Shown: piece after piece, positions 11,549 through 22,919 of the stretch
How positions within the stretch are numbered: position 1 is the first letter of the stretch
Layout of the letters: every line of letters begins with the position of its first letter
NCBI RefSeq assembly: GCF_020360975.1
Contig: NW_025408667.1
Span: 8,308,001-8,372,000, forward strand
Reading direction: 5' to 3'
DNA: 64,000 nt
DNA from: Hirsutella rhossiliensis
Lineage: Eukaryota; Ascomycota; Sordariomycetes; Hypocreales; Ophiocordycipitaceae
Made by a program: the position numbers and the translations under genes
Notes under the pieces: generated by a model
Database searches by the model: none
Seen by the model: only the letters and a program-made list of their open reading frames with translations
Told to the model about the DNA's origin: nothing

Positions 11549-13090
11549 ATATCTAACTAGGAAGCCGACTTAGGTAGTAGCGGCTCGCCTCCTCTAAAAC
11601 CCCCTCCTCGTAAGAAAGTCGCTATAGTAGCGGGATCGGAGCGCTCTATCCTATGTTTTATATATATCGGGCGTCTTACTAGTAAGCTTACCTATAAGTC
11701 CTTCGCCGGCTATTAGAACTAGTCTTATACGTATTAATCCTAGCTTTATCCTTAGTCGGTCTTACTTTTAGTATTTTTACTAACTTTAATAGCCGTAAAG
11801 GCTAAAGCGTATATCGCTTACGCTAACTCTAACTAGTCTTATTATTAAGTAAGTAACCCCTTCCCGCTATAGTACTATCTAAGTTTAATGCTAATCTAAG
11901 TTTTAGATTACCTTCGAAGGCGAGGAGGCCGCTAGTACCTTCTACTAGGCATAGTCCGAGGTCGATAGCCCTTCCCTTATTAAGGGTTCGGTATAGGAGC
12001 GCTTTTATCGTGCTACTTTAAAAACTTATATTCGCGCTAGTTAGAAGGCCCCCGCCGCTAAGGGTAAGGGCGCGTTAGGCGAGTCCGCCCTTAGTCTAGC
12101 TATAGTCGCTAAGAATATAGAGACGCTCGCGTTAGCCTTTACCCGTTTTATAGACGATACCCGCTATATATACGAGTCCCTAGAAAAGCACCTAGGTAAG
12201 TTTAGCGACGCTATTAAGACCTTAGCCTAGGTTAGGCCTAAGTCGCTCTTAGTCGCTTAGAAGACTCTTACGGCGGTTAACGATCTCGCTAACTATTTCT
12301 ATCTTATTACTAGCGACGGCCCTAACGTAGAGGATAGCGGCTTTAATCTTACTAGTCTTACTAGGCCTATTCCGGCCTTAATCCCTATCGATAAAGGGAA
12401 GGGCAAAGGTAAGGGTAAGGTAGCAGCCGCGTCTAAGGCCCTATCTAAGGCTAAGGCTAAGGTATCTATACCTATGGCCGTCGCGGAGCCGGCTCGGGAG
12501 CTAACCGCGTCTCCCTCCGACGCTAAGCTATAGCCCGGTAGTTCTCCTAGCGCCGAGCCTACCTTAAAGCGTCCCCGTCTTACGTCGCCTACCGATCCTA
12601 TTAACGCTCCCGACTTCGTCTAGTAGCGTCTTTATAGCTATCGCGGTTCGGTCCTAGCTAAGATTATTACTAGTCTTAACCTCGATTAGATCTATAGTTA
12701 TAGTATAGGCTATAGCGAACGCCTCTATACCGCCGCTAGTATAGGTCCTGCCTTAGTAAAGACCCCGGTCGTTACTCTATCTCGTAAGCTAGCCGTCTAG
12801 GCTAGCTCCGGTTCGGGTTTAGGGTTAGGTCCGTTCGGTCGTCGTTAGGGTTCTCGTAGCGGTAGTAGTCCCCGCACTCCTCGTAAGCCTTAGGTTACTC
12901 CCTCCTATACTCCGCGTACTACCCTAGGGGGGTCTTATTATTCCCGCCGCGATAACGAGGCGGATATTACTACCGATAAGCTAGGCTAGGGTTATAATTT
13001 AGGGGGGGCTAGTTATTAGCTCTATCTTAGTTCGGTTCTAGGTCGGGTCTTATTCGGTTACGGTCTTTTAGTAATAGGTCTTATTCTATA
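11549..13090 (+). pseudogene. Antisense accessory ORF in the LINE 3' region
   Basis: I do not recognise this protein. On the strand opposite to the LINE RT, exon 1 (11549-11848, exactly 100 codons) starts at ATA, probably a RIPed ATG. A 52-nt intron with GTAAGT donor and GCTAATC branch-like site ends in AAG (11849-11900). Exon 2 continues in frame for more than 1.1 kb with only TAG/TAA stops. Visible features are a Pro/Lys/Arg-rich N-terminus, an acidic G-E-E-A-A stretch early in exon 2, and a K-G-K-G-K-G-K and Lys/Ala-rich basic segment near 12400-12460. The opposite strand is closed there. The end is uncertain; it lies tail-to-tail with ORF2. Confidence 0.65.
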
Positions 13091-13329
13091 GCTATTAAGG
13101 TTAGTTTAGTTAAGTTATATTAGTTTTATTCGGTCTATAGTTTAATCGGCGAGGTTTACGCTTAGTCTAGGTCTAGTTTAGTTAAAGCTATAGTCCTATA
13201 ATTATAAGTCCTCTTCCTTTCTAGGTCGCCCTAGTAAGGGAGGTAGTTAGCTAGGGTGGTCCTAGTCGGGGCCGCTCTATCCCTAGCGCGACCCTGGTTT
13301 TATTATCCGGTATATCTATATATAGCCTC

Positions 13330-16300
13330 TAAGCTAGGTTAAACTAGCGGAGCCTACCTAAGTAGAGGAACTATTACGCTAGCGGCGCCGTAGTCTTTTT
13401 CCCTTAGAGGCCCGCTCTTACGTTACCTATATCCTAGGCCCGTATTAAGAGGGACTCCCTCGCCTCTACTATTAGTAGATAGTCGATTATTATATAGTAG
13501 ATAGTATCCTATCTTTATCTATAGGTATATATTAGCGAAACTACGCTAGGGACTTATCGGTTAAAGAGGAAGTCGTTAAGCCCGATCTTTCCTATACGTA
13601 TCTAGGTAATTACCGTGCTAATATACTTAGGAAGGCCCTCGTAACGGTCTAGCGTTATCGCTTTATCGAACCGAGGCAGGAAGTCGGCGGGGTAGAGGGT
13701 AGTCTAGTATTATCGGATCGCGTCTTCCCTAGCATTCTATTAAGCGGCCTATTCCTCGTTTAGCCTTTTAAGCGACTTAGCTTTATCTAGGAGGTCGTTT
13801 ATTCCTATCTAGCTCTAGACCCCCTTTATCTCCTCCGCGAGGGGGGGTCTACCTAGAGGTAGTACCGTTAGGGGTCTGCCCTCTCTTTAGCGTCGCCTCC
13901 TTTTAAGTATGCCCGCGACCGCGTTAAACGCGCGTTAGATTTAGCCTAGGAGCCCTAAGTCTTCTAGCCTCTAAAGGGTATCTATTATTCTTTAGTTTAG
14001 GTAAAGGTCGATTAAGGGCACCTATGCCTCTACTTTAACTTAGTAGACTAAAGTCGCGTAGTAGGCACCCGTTACTACCCGGAGGTAGGCTAACTAGTCC
14101 TAGGTAAGGTCCCGCGCGATTCTACGTAGTTTCCCCCCTATAGGCGTTATCTTATAAAATATAACTATAGCGTAAGAGATTAAGGACTAGATTACCTTAC
14201 TATAGACTTCCCTAGCGCGTAGTAGGGTATAGCCCTACGTAGACGCCGCGAGCCCGGTTAGGGCTATAGTCTAGCGCTTTAACTTCGCTCGGAGTTATTT
14301 TAGGTACGCCTTCTAGCGTAGTTTCTAGTATACCTAAACCCCTAGTAAGCGGGCCTCTTAGACCGGGGTTACTACGTCGGCCCTAAGGTATACCGGCGTC
14401 GTTATCGCTTATCTCTTTTATATAAAGTATATTAATTCGCTCTTCGATAGTTTAAAAGTAACCGCGAACTTAGTCGCCTATTCTACGTATACCCTCTAGG
14501 CTTCCTCTAAGCGTGCTACCATAGTAGCCTCGTTAGGTCTAATACTAACTATATTTATATTATCGGCGAAGCTAACGGTATAAATACTATATATCGTACT
14601 AAGCCTTTTATATAGGGGGGTTATATAGTATAGAAATAGGATCGGGGATAAGAGGGAGCTTTAAGGGACTCCTATCGGTACTTAAGTTAGTTCTAAGGTC
14701 CTCCTATTAAAGTAAAGGGTCGATCTCCTATCGCTTATAAAGCTCTATATTAAGCTTATAAGCTACCTAGGGTATCCCTTAAGCTCTAGTTCCCTTATAA
14801 GCTTATTATAGTTAACTATATTAAATACGCCTTTAATATCTAGCTATAGGAATAATACGATGCCTCTCTAGGCCTACGTCGCGCGTACTAGTTCTATTAC
14901 TAGTAGGATCGCCGCCTCCGTAAAGCGTTCCCTCTTATTCCCTATTTATCCGTCTAGTAGGATGCCGTTCGCCTCCGCTGCTCCCGCAATCCTCTAGGCT
15001 AGTATCTACTCGAGTACTTTTCCTACTATAGGTAGGAGGGAGATTAGTCTCTAACCCCCTACCGTACGGTAAGCGTCCGGCCTCTTACCTAGCTTCTAGA
15101 TAACTACTATATTCGCGCTATAGAACCGACCTAGGAAATATAAGAGTTAGGTATAGGCGTTAAAGATTATAGCTAGTCGCTAGACTAGGGCTAGGCCGTA
15201 CTTCTTAATAAACCCTAAGGGGACGCCGTTTAGACCCGCCGCTTTCTAGCTTACTATCTTACCTAGCGCCCCTACGACGTCGGCTAGCTAGATCTATTAG
15301 TTAACTATAAGGGTCGCCTTAGCTATAGGCTAAGGTAGCCCTTAGGTTATGCCGGCCTCTAGTAGGAAGAACTTAGCGGCTAGTAGCTAGGCCTTCCCTT
15401 CGAAGGTTTCTATTAGTTAGTCTTCGCCTTCCTTAACTAGCGGTAGGATATAGGTCGGTTCTAGTAATAGCCTACTACGGAGTCTTACCTACCTCTTTAT
15501 ATTCTAGAGCTTAGTATTATCGGCGCTAAATTCCTTTAAGAACTCGCGCTAGTAGGCCCTCCTCGCCTCGCGGACGGTCCGCTTCTAAGCTATAGACGCC
15601 TTATATAAGTCTTCCTAGTTCGCCTTATTTCTTTCCCGCCTATACTTCCTCCTTACCCTCTTAGCCTCCCTTATCGCCCTCCCTACCTCTAAGGTAAACT
15701 ATACGTTGCCTCTAAGTAATACTCGCCCTTAGCGTAGAACTATAGCTATCGCGATCTACGCTAAAGTAGTAAAGATATAGTCTAGGTCCTTATTAATATC
15801 TTTAGGCGTCTAGAGCATTAGCTAGTATAGTCCTAGCCGGGATATAGTCTCGGCTTTAACTAGCTTTACTTCCGCTTCTTTCTACCTTAGGGCCGGTTTA
15901 GGTACCTAGGCCTAGGTATCGACCTATAGTATAATAGTTTAAGGGATATAGTCTAACCCGGTTAGGTCTAGGTCGGGCCCGGTATACCGTGTTCTAGTCT
16001 CTAGCGTTGCCTAAGCTAGGTTAATAGTACTATCCCTTTAGCCGTAGAAGAATCTTATATACTCCCCTCTTAGGGTAGTAAGTTTAAGTTATAGCCTTAT
16101 CGCCTCCTATATAAGTTATATTACGCTATCTAAGGTTCTATTATATCTATCCTAGAGCGGGTAATAGATATTAAAGTCCCTTACTATTACTATAGGGTGC
16201 TCCGGTTTAATTACGCTTAGGTCGCGTAGCGCTCCTACCCTCGCGGCCCCCGGTAGTAAGTAAATCGCCTATAGTTTAGTACTATCCCCGAAAATCACCT

Positions 16301-16600
16301 CGCTCTAGTCTAGTCTAGACTAGGGCGACTAAGTTCCTAGCCCGAGCCTTTTATATATATATAGCGCGTACCTCCCCTCCTTATAGACTAGGCTATAGGG
16401 CGCCGCTCTAGGGGCCGCCTCGGCATAGCTTCTACTTCCTATAGTACTATTAGGTTAAAGCCGGCCCGGTAGTAAAGCGCTAACTAAGCTAGCTTATATC
16501 TCTTTTATATATTCTAGAATAGTACTTTTAGTTATATATAAGTAGGGTTAGGGTAAAGGGGGTCGTTTATATAGGGAGGGAGGCGCTCTATCTCTTAGCG
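13330..16600 (-). pseudogene. LINE ORF2: endonuclease, reverse transcriptase, C-terminal domain
   Basis: The protein would nick the target and prime reverse transcription there. Read on the minus strand with RIP stops as Gln/Trp, it starts with an AP-type endonuclease (N-terminal L-x-V-L-x-x-N-I near 16510-16540, then L-I-V-L-Q-E). The conserved [G]-D-F-N-I-Y-Y-P follows at 16158-16181. The RT has G-V-P-x-[G]-S-x-L-S-P near 14650-14690 and the catalytic F-A-D-[D/N] at 14559-14570. A segment typical of Tad-like LINE C-termini follows, reading A-S-T-x-G and later G-K-I-G-L (about 13570). The second catalytic Asp reads Asn, a G-to-A change of RIP type. Confidence 0.85.
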
Positions 16601-16699
16601 CTTCTCTATCTACTATACCTACGAATATCGTTTATACTTAGTTCGGCCTCCCTAGCCTTACTAGCCGGCGGGTATCTTAAGCTCGACCTCTTATCCCGG

Positions 16700-17980
16700 C
16701 GCGGTCTACCTAGTCCCCGCTTCCGGACTACGGTCGATTTAGGAACGCCCTAGGTTTCGATAGTAGGGAGCACCTATTACTCGGCGTACGTTTAGGTATT
16801 CGCAAACCGTTAAGGTCGTCGCGGGTAGTTTTCCCTTGCCTTTTCCTAGGCTTTATTCGCTATAGGGTAGGTCTAGGTCTACGAAGGGTAGTCCCCTTAG
16901 TATAAGATATAGTTATAGGGGATTTCGCCCCTCTTAGCCCTATATTCGTTCTCGCCTCTATCGTATACCGTGCTCCTATATCGGCTATAGAGTTATATCG
17001 ATATATATTACCTAGCGATATAGCCGTATCTATAGTAGTTATAGTACCTCTATAGTTAGACCGACTTATTATAGGGTTTATATCGGAAGATCTATACTTC
17101 GAGGACTAGGCTTAGGTCGTAGAGCCTATTAGCCTCCTTTAAGCTACCGACCCTAATAAGTATAGTTATCGCCGTCGATATCTTAGATCGGGGGCGTAGC
17201 GCCTAGGCCTAGAGGACCTTAACTTTATTCGCCTCTATAATCTCGTAAAGTAATCGCTCCCTATCTACTATCGCTACCCTTAAGGGGACGTTCTTTACGA
17301 CTACCGTATATACGCGGCGGGAGATCGTAGCCTCCGGTCTAAATACCGCCTTAACCTAGCCTTAGTCCCTCTAATAGGCTCTCGCCGCGGTATTAAATAT
17401 AACCGCGATATCTCCGCTTTAGAGGCGCCTCGCCGCTATAGCGCTCGTGGCTTTTAGGGCCGTGTTTACCGCCTTTATTATATCCTTTAGTTCGCGGCTT
17501 AGGATTTTAAGCGGTGCCCCGGTAGAGACTACGATAATCTTACGTTTATAGCGCGGTAAGACCTATTTTACCGTAGCTTTATATTAGGTCGGTCCCTTAG
17601 TCTCGGCTACGACCGCGGCCTAGGTTCGCTTAGGGCCCCCCGGGCCTAAAGCGATGCCTAGGCAGAGTTCTTCCTTAACTACCTCCTTAATTATATCCTA
17701 GATTATCGTCTTAAAGCTCTCGTCCGCGCGGAGTACCGCCGACGATACGCTACTAGCGCGGCTCTTTGCCCTAGAGAGCCGTTCGACTACTACCTATACC
17801 CTACTAAACTATACGCTTAGGATAAAGCCCGCGAGTTCGTTGTATGCTGCTTTTTCTATAAGGTCGCTCGGCGCCTAGGCCGGTATCGCATCGCTACTTT
17901 AGGTTTATTAACTCGCTCTATCGGGGTATATAAATTCGGGTAGCGTCTCTTCGCGCTACGCGCTTTAATCGAGCCCGGTA
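16700..17980 (-). pseudogene. LINE ORF1 (nucleic-acid-binding, CCHC knuckle)
   Basis: The frame upstream of ORF2 encodes the LINE RNA-binding protein. A central segment, about 17130-17560, reads like the RNA-binding fold of fungal Tad ORF1 proteins. At about 16985-17065 lies a CCHC-type knuckle whose Cys and His codons have become Tyr, as RIP makes TGY and CAY codons TAY. The spacing Y-x2-Y-x4-Y-x4-Y matches C-x2-C-x4-H-x4-C. The start is not resolved. Confidence 0.7.
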
Positions 17981-18142
17981 CGTCGAGGGCCGCTACTACG
18001 TCTACCTACCCCTCGGCCTTAGCGTAGTATCGTTACTAAGGGTAATTAATGCTACTAAATTAATTCCTAGTATTAGTTAGTATTTTAGTCGCGATACGCA
18101 CCCGCTATAAGCGTATATCGGTTTCGCGAGAAGGTTTTTTTT

Positions 18143-20512
18143 TTATATTAACTACTTTTATTAAAAGGATAAAGCCTTAAAAGTTTACTAAATTATAATA
18201 ACTAAGATAGGAATAAACCTTTTAATAATATTACCCTAAGTAATATATTTATAATAATAACCTTAGTAAACTAGTTAGTAAGCTTAATCATAAAAGAAGC
18301 TTTTATAAGACTATTAATAAAAGCTATAGTAAGAAAAGCTAAGGATAATACTACTATAAACCCTCCTTAAGTACCCTTAGTATATATTAAACTAGAAAAT
18401 ATAAGGAAGTTTAACCTTACTAGCCTACTTAATTTAAAATTTAACGTCCTTAAAGAAACTAAGAAAATAATTATATATAAAAGCGTTAATCGATTTATTA
18501 ATTCCTTAAAGTAGGTAGCTATTTATAGACTAGAATATACTAATATACTAATAATACTAATCCTTAGCTTACTTTATAAAACTACTATTAAATAGTACTT
18601 TAGCGATCGTAGTAAATCTAACTAAGCTATACTTTATACCTTAAACTAAGGATATACTACTTAGTAAACTAAACTATAAAAACGCTTTACTATCTAGCTA
18701 AAAGTAGCTTTAAGATCTTTATAAATAAAACGATTTACTACCTTAAATATTATAAATAAAGCTAACCTTTATAAATAGATTTTAAAGCTCTATTAAAAAG
18801 TAAAGGTAGTACTATACTTAAAGGAGTACCTTATTATACTAGTCTCTTAATAACTAGATATATTACTATAAGAATCGTTTTATTTACTTACTAGTTTAAA
18901 ATCGTTTAATATTTAAATTAATAACTATAAGTAATTTATCTTATAGTTAGAAACTAAGCTAATAGTTAGGTTAAAGGGAAGATAATTAATATAGTAAAAA
19001 GATAAATATAAGGTAGATTATATAAAACTAAGAATAAGATTCTAGTAAACTCTATTATATCTATAGTTAAATTAACTAGTTAAAAACCCTAGGAATAAAA
19101 ATAATTTTAATAAAAAGGAAATATAATAACTATATTAAGATAGAATAATCTATACTAAGTAAATAAGGGCTTAGTACTAAGCTAGTTAACTAGTTCTTAA
19201 ACTAAACTCTAGCCTTAGGATTTAAAACTAAAGGAAGGTACTTAGGAAAACCTAATTATTATTAACCTTACTTATTAGCTTTTAGCGGCGCTAACTAATA
19301 ACTAGGGCGGGATATACCTTTCCTAGGAAATATAAAACTAGATGCTATTTACTTAGGATAAAGGGCGAGAAGATAAAGATATAGCCGCTAATATAAAAGA
19401 AGAAACTAAAAAAAATTAAAAGATAAGCTCTTATTTATTCTTAATATAATAAAAGTAGAACTTATAAGACTAAGTAGTTCGCTTAAAATGCTAAGGAGCT
19501 AGCTAACTATAAATGTAGCGTTATAAACTAAAATATTAAAGCTAATAAAGCTATCTTAGTTTATATATACTTAGATATTTATCTTTAAAACTAAAGGCTT
19601 AAATAAACTATTAAATATATATATAAACTTTAGTATAGCTTATTTTATAATTAAGGGAAACTAGCTTAACTACCCTAATAATATAACCCTTAATATAACC
19701 TAGTAGGTCTTATTATTTAATATAAGGAAAAGCTAAACTAAGGGTTAAGCGACCTTAATAATTAATATCCTAAGGAAATAAAGAATAGGATTTAAGGTTA
19801 GGTAATTTACTATTAGTACTTAAGTAGTTTAAACCTTATCTATAAGATTATTAGTTAGATAAGATTTCCTAGTACTAAATATGGTTAATATCTTAAACTT
19901 TAAAGGAATAATATTTATTAGCTTATATAGTAACTTAATAGTTATAGCTCGCTTAACTTAAGAAGGCTATATAATTTATTATTAAGTTATATACTAAGCT
20001 AATATCGACGTCCTTATATATATAATAAGACGCTTACTAGTATAGATTTAAAATATACTAAGAGACTAAGACCTAGTATTTTCCCTAAGAGACCTATTAT
20101 TAGCCTATAACTTAATCTAAGGTATAAAGATAGTGCTTAGGAATATTAATAGACCTTAGCGACGAAATATAGTTTTTATAGATCGACCTACCTAAGGAAA
20201 CCTTAGCTAAGGTAAATTAAATTAAAGAACTAGCTATATAAAAGCCTATAAAACCTAGCGAACTATTTTAAGATACTAACTTAATAATAGAAACCTTAGA
20301 AAAAGAGAGCCCTAGGTCTATTAAAAGGGAACTCCCTTTATAAATATATAAATAGACTTTAAACTATAAGATTAGGATTTTATAAGATTATAGCCTCTTA
20401 GAGATAATTACTTTAAAGGAAGTTAAAATTTATAATTAAAACCTTATATTTATAAAAAGGATCTTATATATAGTCGCCTCCTCTTTAACCCTATAAAAGA
20501 ACTAGGGTATTA
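18143..20512 (+). pseudogene. Element D gag-like region
   Basis: This continues the frame interrupted by the LINE. A segment near 18560-18960 has the pattern of a retrotransposon capsid (an aromatic-rich block, then a repeated L-x-x-R-F theme). Near 19260-19330 there is a degraded knuckle-like R-P-Y-x2-[C]-x-G-A-N-x3-G-R-D-[C]-P. Downstream to 20512 the frame remains readable with RIP-type stops but I recognise no protease or RT motif. I infer a Ty3/Gypsy-like gag from the weak capsid and knuckle resemblance. Confidence 0.45.
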
Positions 20513-20516
20513 TTAA

Positions 20517-20897
20517 TATCGCGAAGACTATTACGCTATATAGGCAAAAGTAGAACGCGCTCTAATAGGTGCGCTATAAATAATATATATCTAGCAACCG
20601 CGTCTTCCGATATACCCCCTTAGGGATCGCGGCTCCGCCGGGAGCCCTAGTCTATAGCCTAAGACGCGGGAGTCGAACACTAAGCGCCGCGCTAATAACC
20701 TAAGGAAATCTAAGAGAGGTAGTTACCTATAGGGGATTAAACCCCGCACCGTATATAGTTACCGGAAGTTATAAGGGTAGTATACTATCCCCTCCCGGGC
20801 TTATAATTATCGTAAAGACTATTACGCTACGTAGGCAAAAGTAAAACGCGCTTTAATAGGTATGCTATAAATAATATATATCTAGCAACCGCGTCTT
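20517..20897. mobile_element. TRIM-like miniature LTR element, 381 bp
   Basis: Two direct repeats of exactly 90 bp (20517-20606 and 20808-20897) flank a 201-bp core, and TTAA occurs on both sides (20513-20516 and 20898-20901). The repeats differ only by C/T and G/A changes. There is no coding capacity. The repeats start TATCGCGAAG, the same ten bases as the Copia-E LTR at 21321, which hints at mobilisation by that family. The core is richer in G+C than the flanks. Confidence 0.75.
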
Positions 20898-21320
20898 TTA
20901 ATAATTAAAGTCTACTTAGACTACTATATATATATTCCGTTAATAGAAAACTAATACTTATAAGAACTAGCTTTTAAGGCTTACTTACTTAGCTAAAAGG
21001 ATAAAGTATTAATTAACTAAACTTATAAGGACCTATATTAAAAAGGGTATTTAAAATTAGCTATAAAGGTAACCTTATTCGCTTACTTTATATTTATAGT
21101 TTAAAGAATAATATATAGTAATAAAAAGGGCGGAATAGTAATAGGCCTATATACGTTTAATAATATAGCTATCTTAGATACCTATTTAATATTGCTTTAA
21201 GGAGATATAATTTAAAAGCTATAAAGGAAACGCTTTATTTTTATTCTTTCTTTTATTCGTTTCTTATATATAAGGAGTATTAAGAAAGGTTTATAGTAAT
21301 AAGCTATAAAGGCTTAGAAT
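20898..21320 (+). mobile_element. Element D, part after the TRIM-like insertion
   Basis: A plus-strand frame with RIP stops carries on from upstream of the TRIM-like element and ends where a Copia LTR begins. No recognisable domain is seen. Confidence 0.35.
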
Positions 21321-21797
21321 TATCGCGAAGTATAGCTTAATATTATAGTTCTTAGAGATATCCCTTAGTATAAGGGACCTAGGAAGCTAAAAAATAGGTT
21401 TTAAGGAAGGAGCTAAAAGGAGGTATAGAGAGGAGGGTAGGGGTAAAAGGGGAAGTAAAAGTAGTAATAGCTTCTTATAAAAGTAATAAGAAATAAGACG
21501 GATATACTAGTAACGGCTAGAAAGGAGGGGAAAAAACTAGTAAAAAGCTTAGTAGTTAAAAGGATATTAATAGCTTCTTTAAGTAGGATCTTCTTTATTA
21601 ATTAAGATACTAGATAGGTATAAAAAGGGGCGTTAGATAAAGGAAAGAAGGATAATTAAAGTAATATAATAATTATTCCCTTACTATAATTACTACCTTT
21701 ATAAGAATTAAATATCTCTGCCCTACCTATCTAACCCCTTACTTTTAATTTTACCTTTATATATTTTTATATACTTCTTATATCTTTCTTTATAAGA
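21321..21797 (+). repeat. Copia-E 5' LTR (copy 2)
   Basis: This 477-bp LTR starts TATCGCGAAG and ends TTATAAGA. It aligns with the LTR at 7233 and the others of this family, and is followed by a leader and the start of gag, so it is a 5' LTR. Confidence 0.88.
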
Positions 21798-22344
21798 GTT
21801 TTAAGCCTAGGAGGAATAGTATTCCTATACCTTCTAGCTATTATAAAAGGCACCTTTCTTATATCCCTTATAGCTTCCTTTTACCCCTCTTACTAAAAAA
21901 GCCGATTTTTAACTAACTTTTCTACCCTTCTTCTATAATAATATTAAAAAACGACTCTACTACCCTTATCGTTTATAAGACGATTCTTATAAAGCCCTAA
22001 GATTAAGATAAGTAGGTAAAGGAGCTACGGGCTCGTATAAATAGAACTATTTATAATTTAGTCTTCTTTAATAAGTAGGACCTTCTTAAGCCCCTTCTTT
22101 ATCCTAGGATAATAAAATTATAAAAAGAGCTTCCCTCTTCTCTAAGCTAACCTCTATATAATAAAGAACTTTTTCTACTACCTTAGGTAACTATTATAGT
22201 TACTATAAGGAATACCTTTATAAGATAAAGCTACTAACTACTACTTATATAGTAATAATAGAATCTATTAGTACCGTAAAGCTAATCTCTTTTTAAGAGA
22301 AAGATACTCTTAGGTAGTAGCTTTTAAAGCTTAAGACCTCGATA
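21798..22344 (+). pseudogene. Copia leader and gag start, 3' truncated
   Basis: About 120 bp of leader are followed by a gag start that matches the Copia copy at 1970-2410. The match stops at 22344 where the Gypsy-2 LTR begins. The rest of this Copia is not found on the far side of Gypsy-2. Confidence 0.8.
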
Positions 22345-22739
22345 TAGTCTAACGGATAAATAGTTAGCACGACTATTTAATAGATATAGGATTAAGGGGA
22401 TCGTAGAGATCTAAGTAATCTAAGATTAACGAGATTACTATACTTTATACGATCTAACGTTAGGGATTATAGCTAGGCCTATAATCTAAGGATAGTCTCT
22501 ATAGGTATATATAGCTACCTACTTTTACTCCTTTAGATAGATAGCTCGATAGCTTTTAATATAGATCTTTATTACGATTCTATCTTTAATTTTAATTACC
22601 TAGTTATAGTCTATAGTCTACGACCTCTAACTTATTACTAACGTAATATACTTATTATTGCTTAGACTACGCCCTATTATATCTACTAATATAAACCCCT
22701 CGATAGGTTTATCCCTTAGGAATAATACTAGTCGTTATA
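22345..22739 (+). repeat. Gypsy-2 5' LTR
   Basis: This aligns base for base with 29745-30139. Differences are almost all C/T and G/A. It ends GTCGTTATA, a RIPed CA terminus. The exact first base is uncertain by two or three positions. Confidence 0.88.
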
Positions 22740-22919
22740 CGTTAAAAGCTCTTATTTAGTATAATACCGCGTTACTCTAAGTAATATCGTAACTATTAAT
22801 ATACCTATATAGTAAACTAGATTAACTAACTCTAGAGCTACTATATTGCCTTAGGATATAATACGCGAGATTATTACCCTTTAATATAAGGTATAGTTAC
22901 TTAAGAACGGAGGAGGTAA

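Larger units (their letters stand above)
10799..18142 (-). mobile_element. Full-length LINE (Tad1/I-like), 7.3 kb
   Basis: This non-LTR retrotransposon lies on the minus strand, with its 3' end and (TAA)n tail at 10799-10812 and its 5' end near 18142. A 21-bp target duplication on both sides fixes the borders. It is much richer in G+C than its surroundings because CpG was spared by RIP. It carries ORF1 with a CCHC knuckle, ORF2 with endonuclease, RT and a C-terminal domain, and, 3' of ORF2 on the opposite strand, an intron-containing antisense ORF. Confidence 0.88.

Noticed and set aside
13330..15000. Long plus-strand frame opposite the LINE RT
   Set aside because: The minus strand gives unmistakable RT motifs; RIP substitution in G+C-rich DNA leaves other frames open by chance.
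18131..18144. Run of T at the right end of the LINE as a possible poly-A tail of an opposite-strand element
   Set aside because: All LINE domains read on the minus strand and the TAA tail is at the left end, so the T run is at the 5' end and may come from RIP of a pyrimidine tract.
20606..20807. Possible tRNA-like segment in the TRIM-like core (a GTTCGAC motif on the minus strand)
   Set aside because: The T-arm stem does not pair and no A box or cloverleaf could be built.
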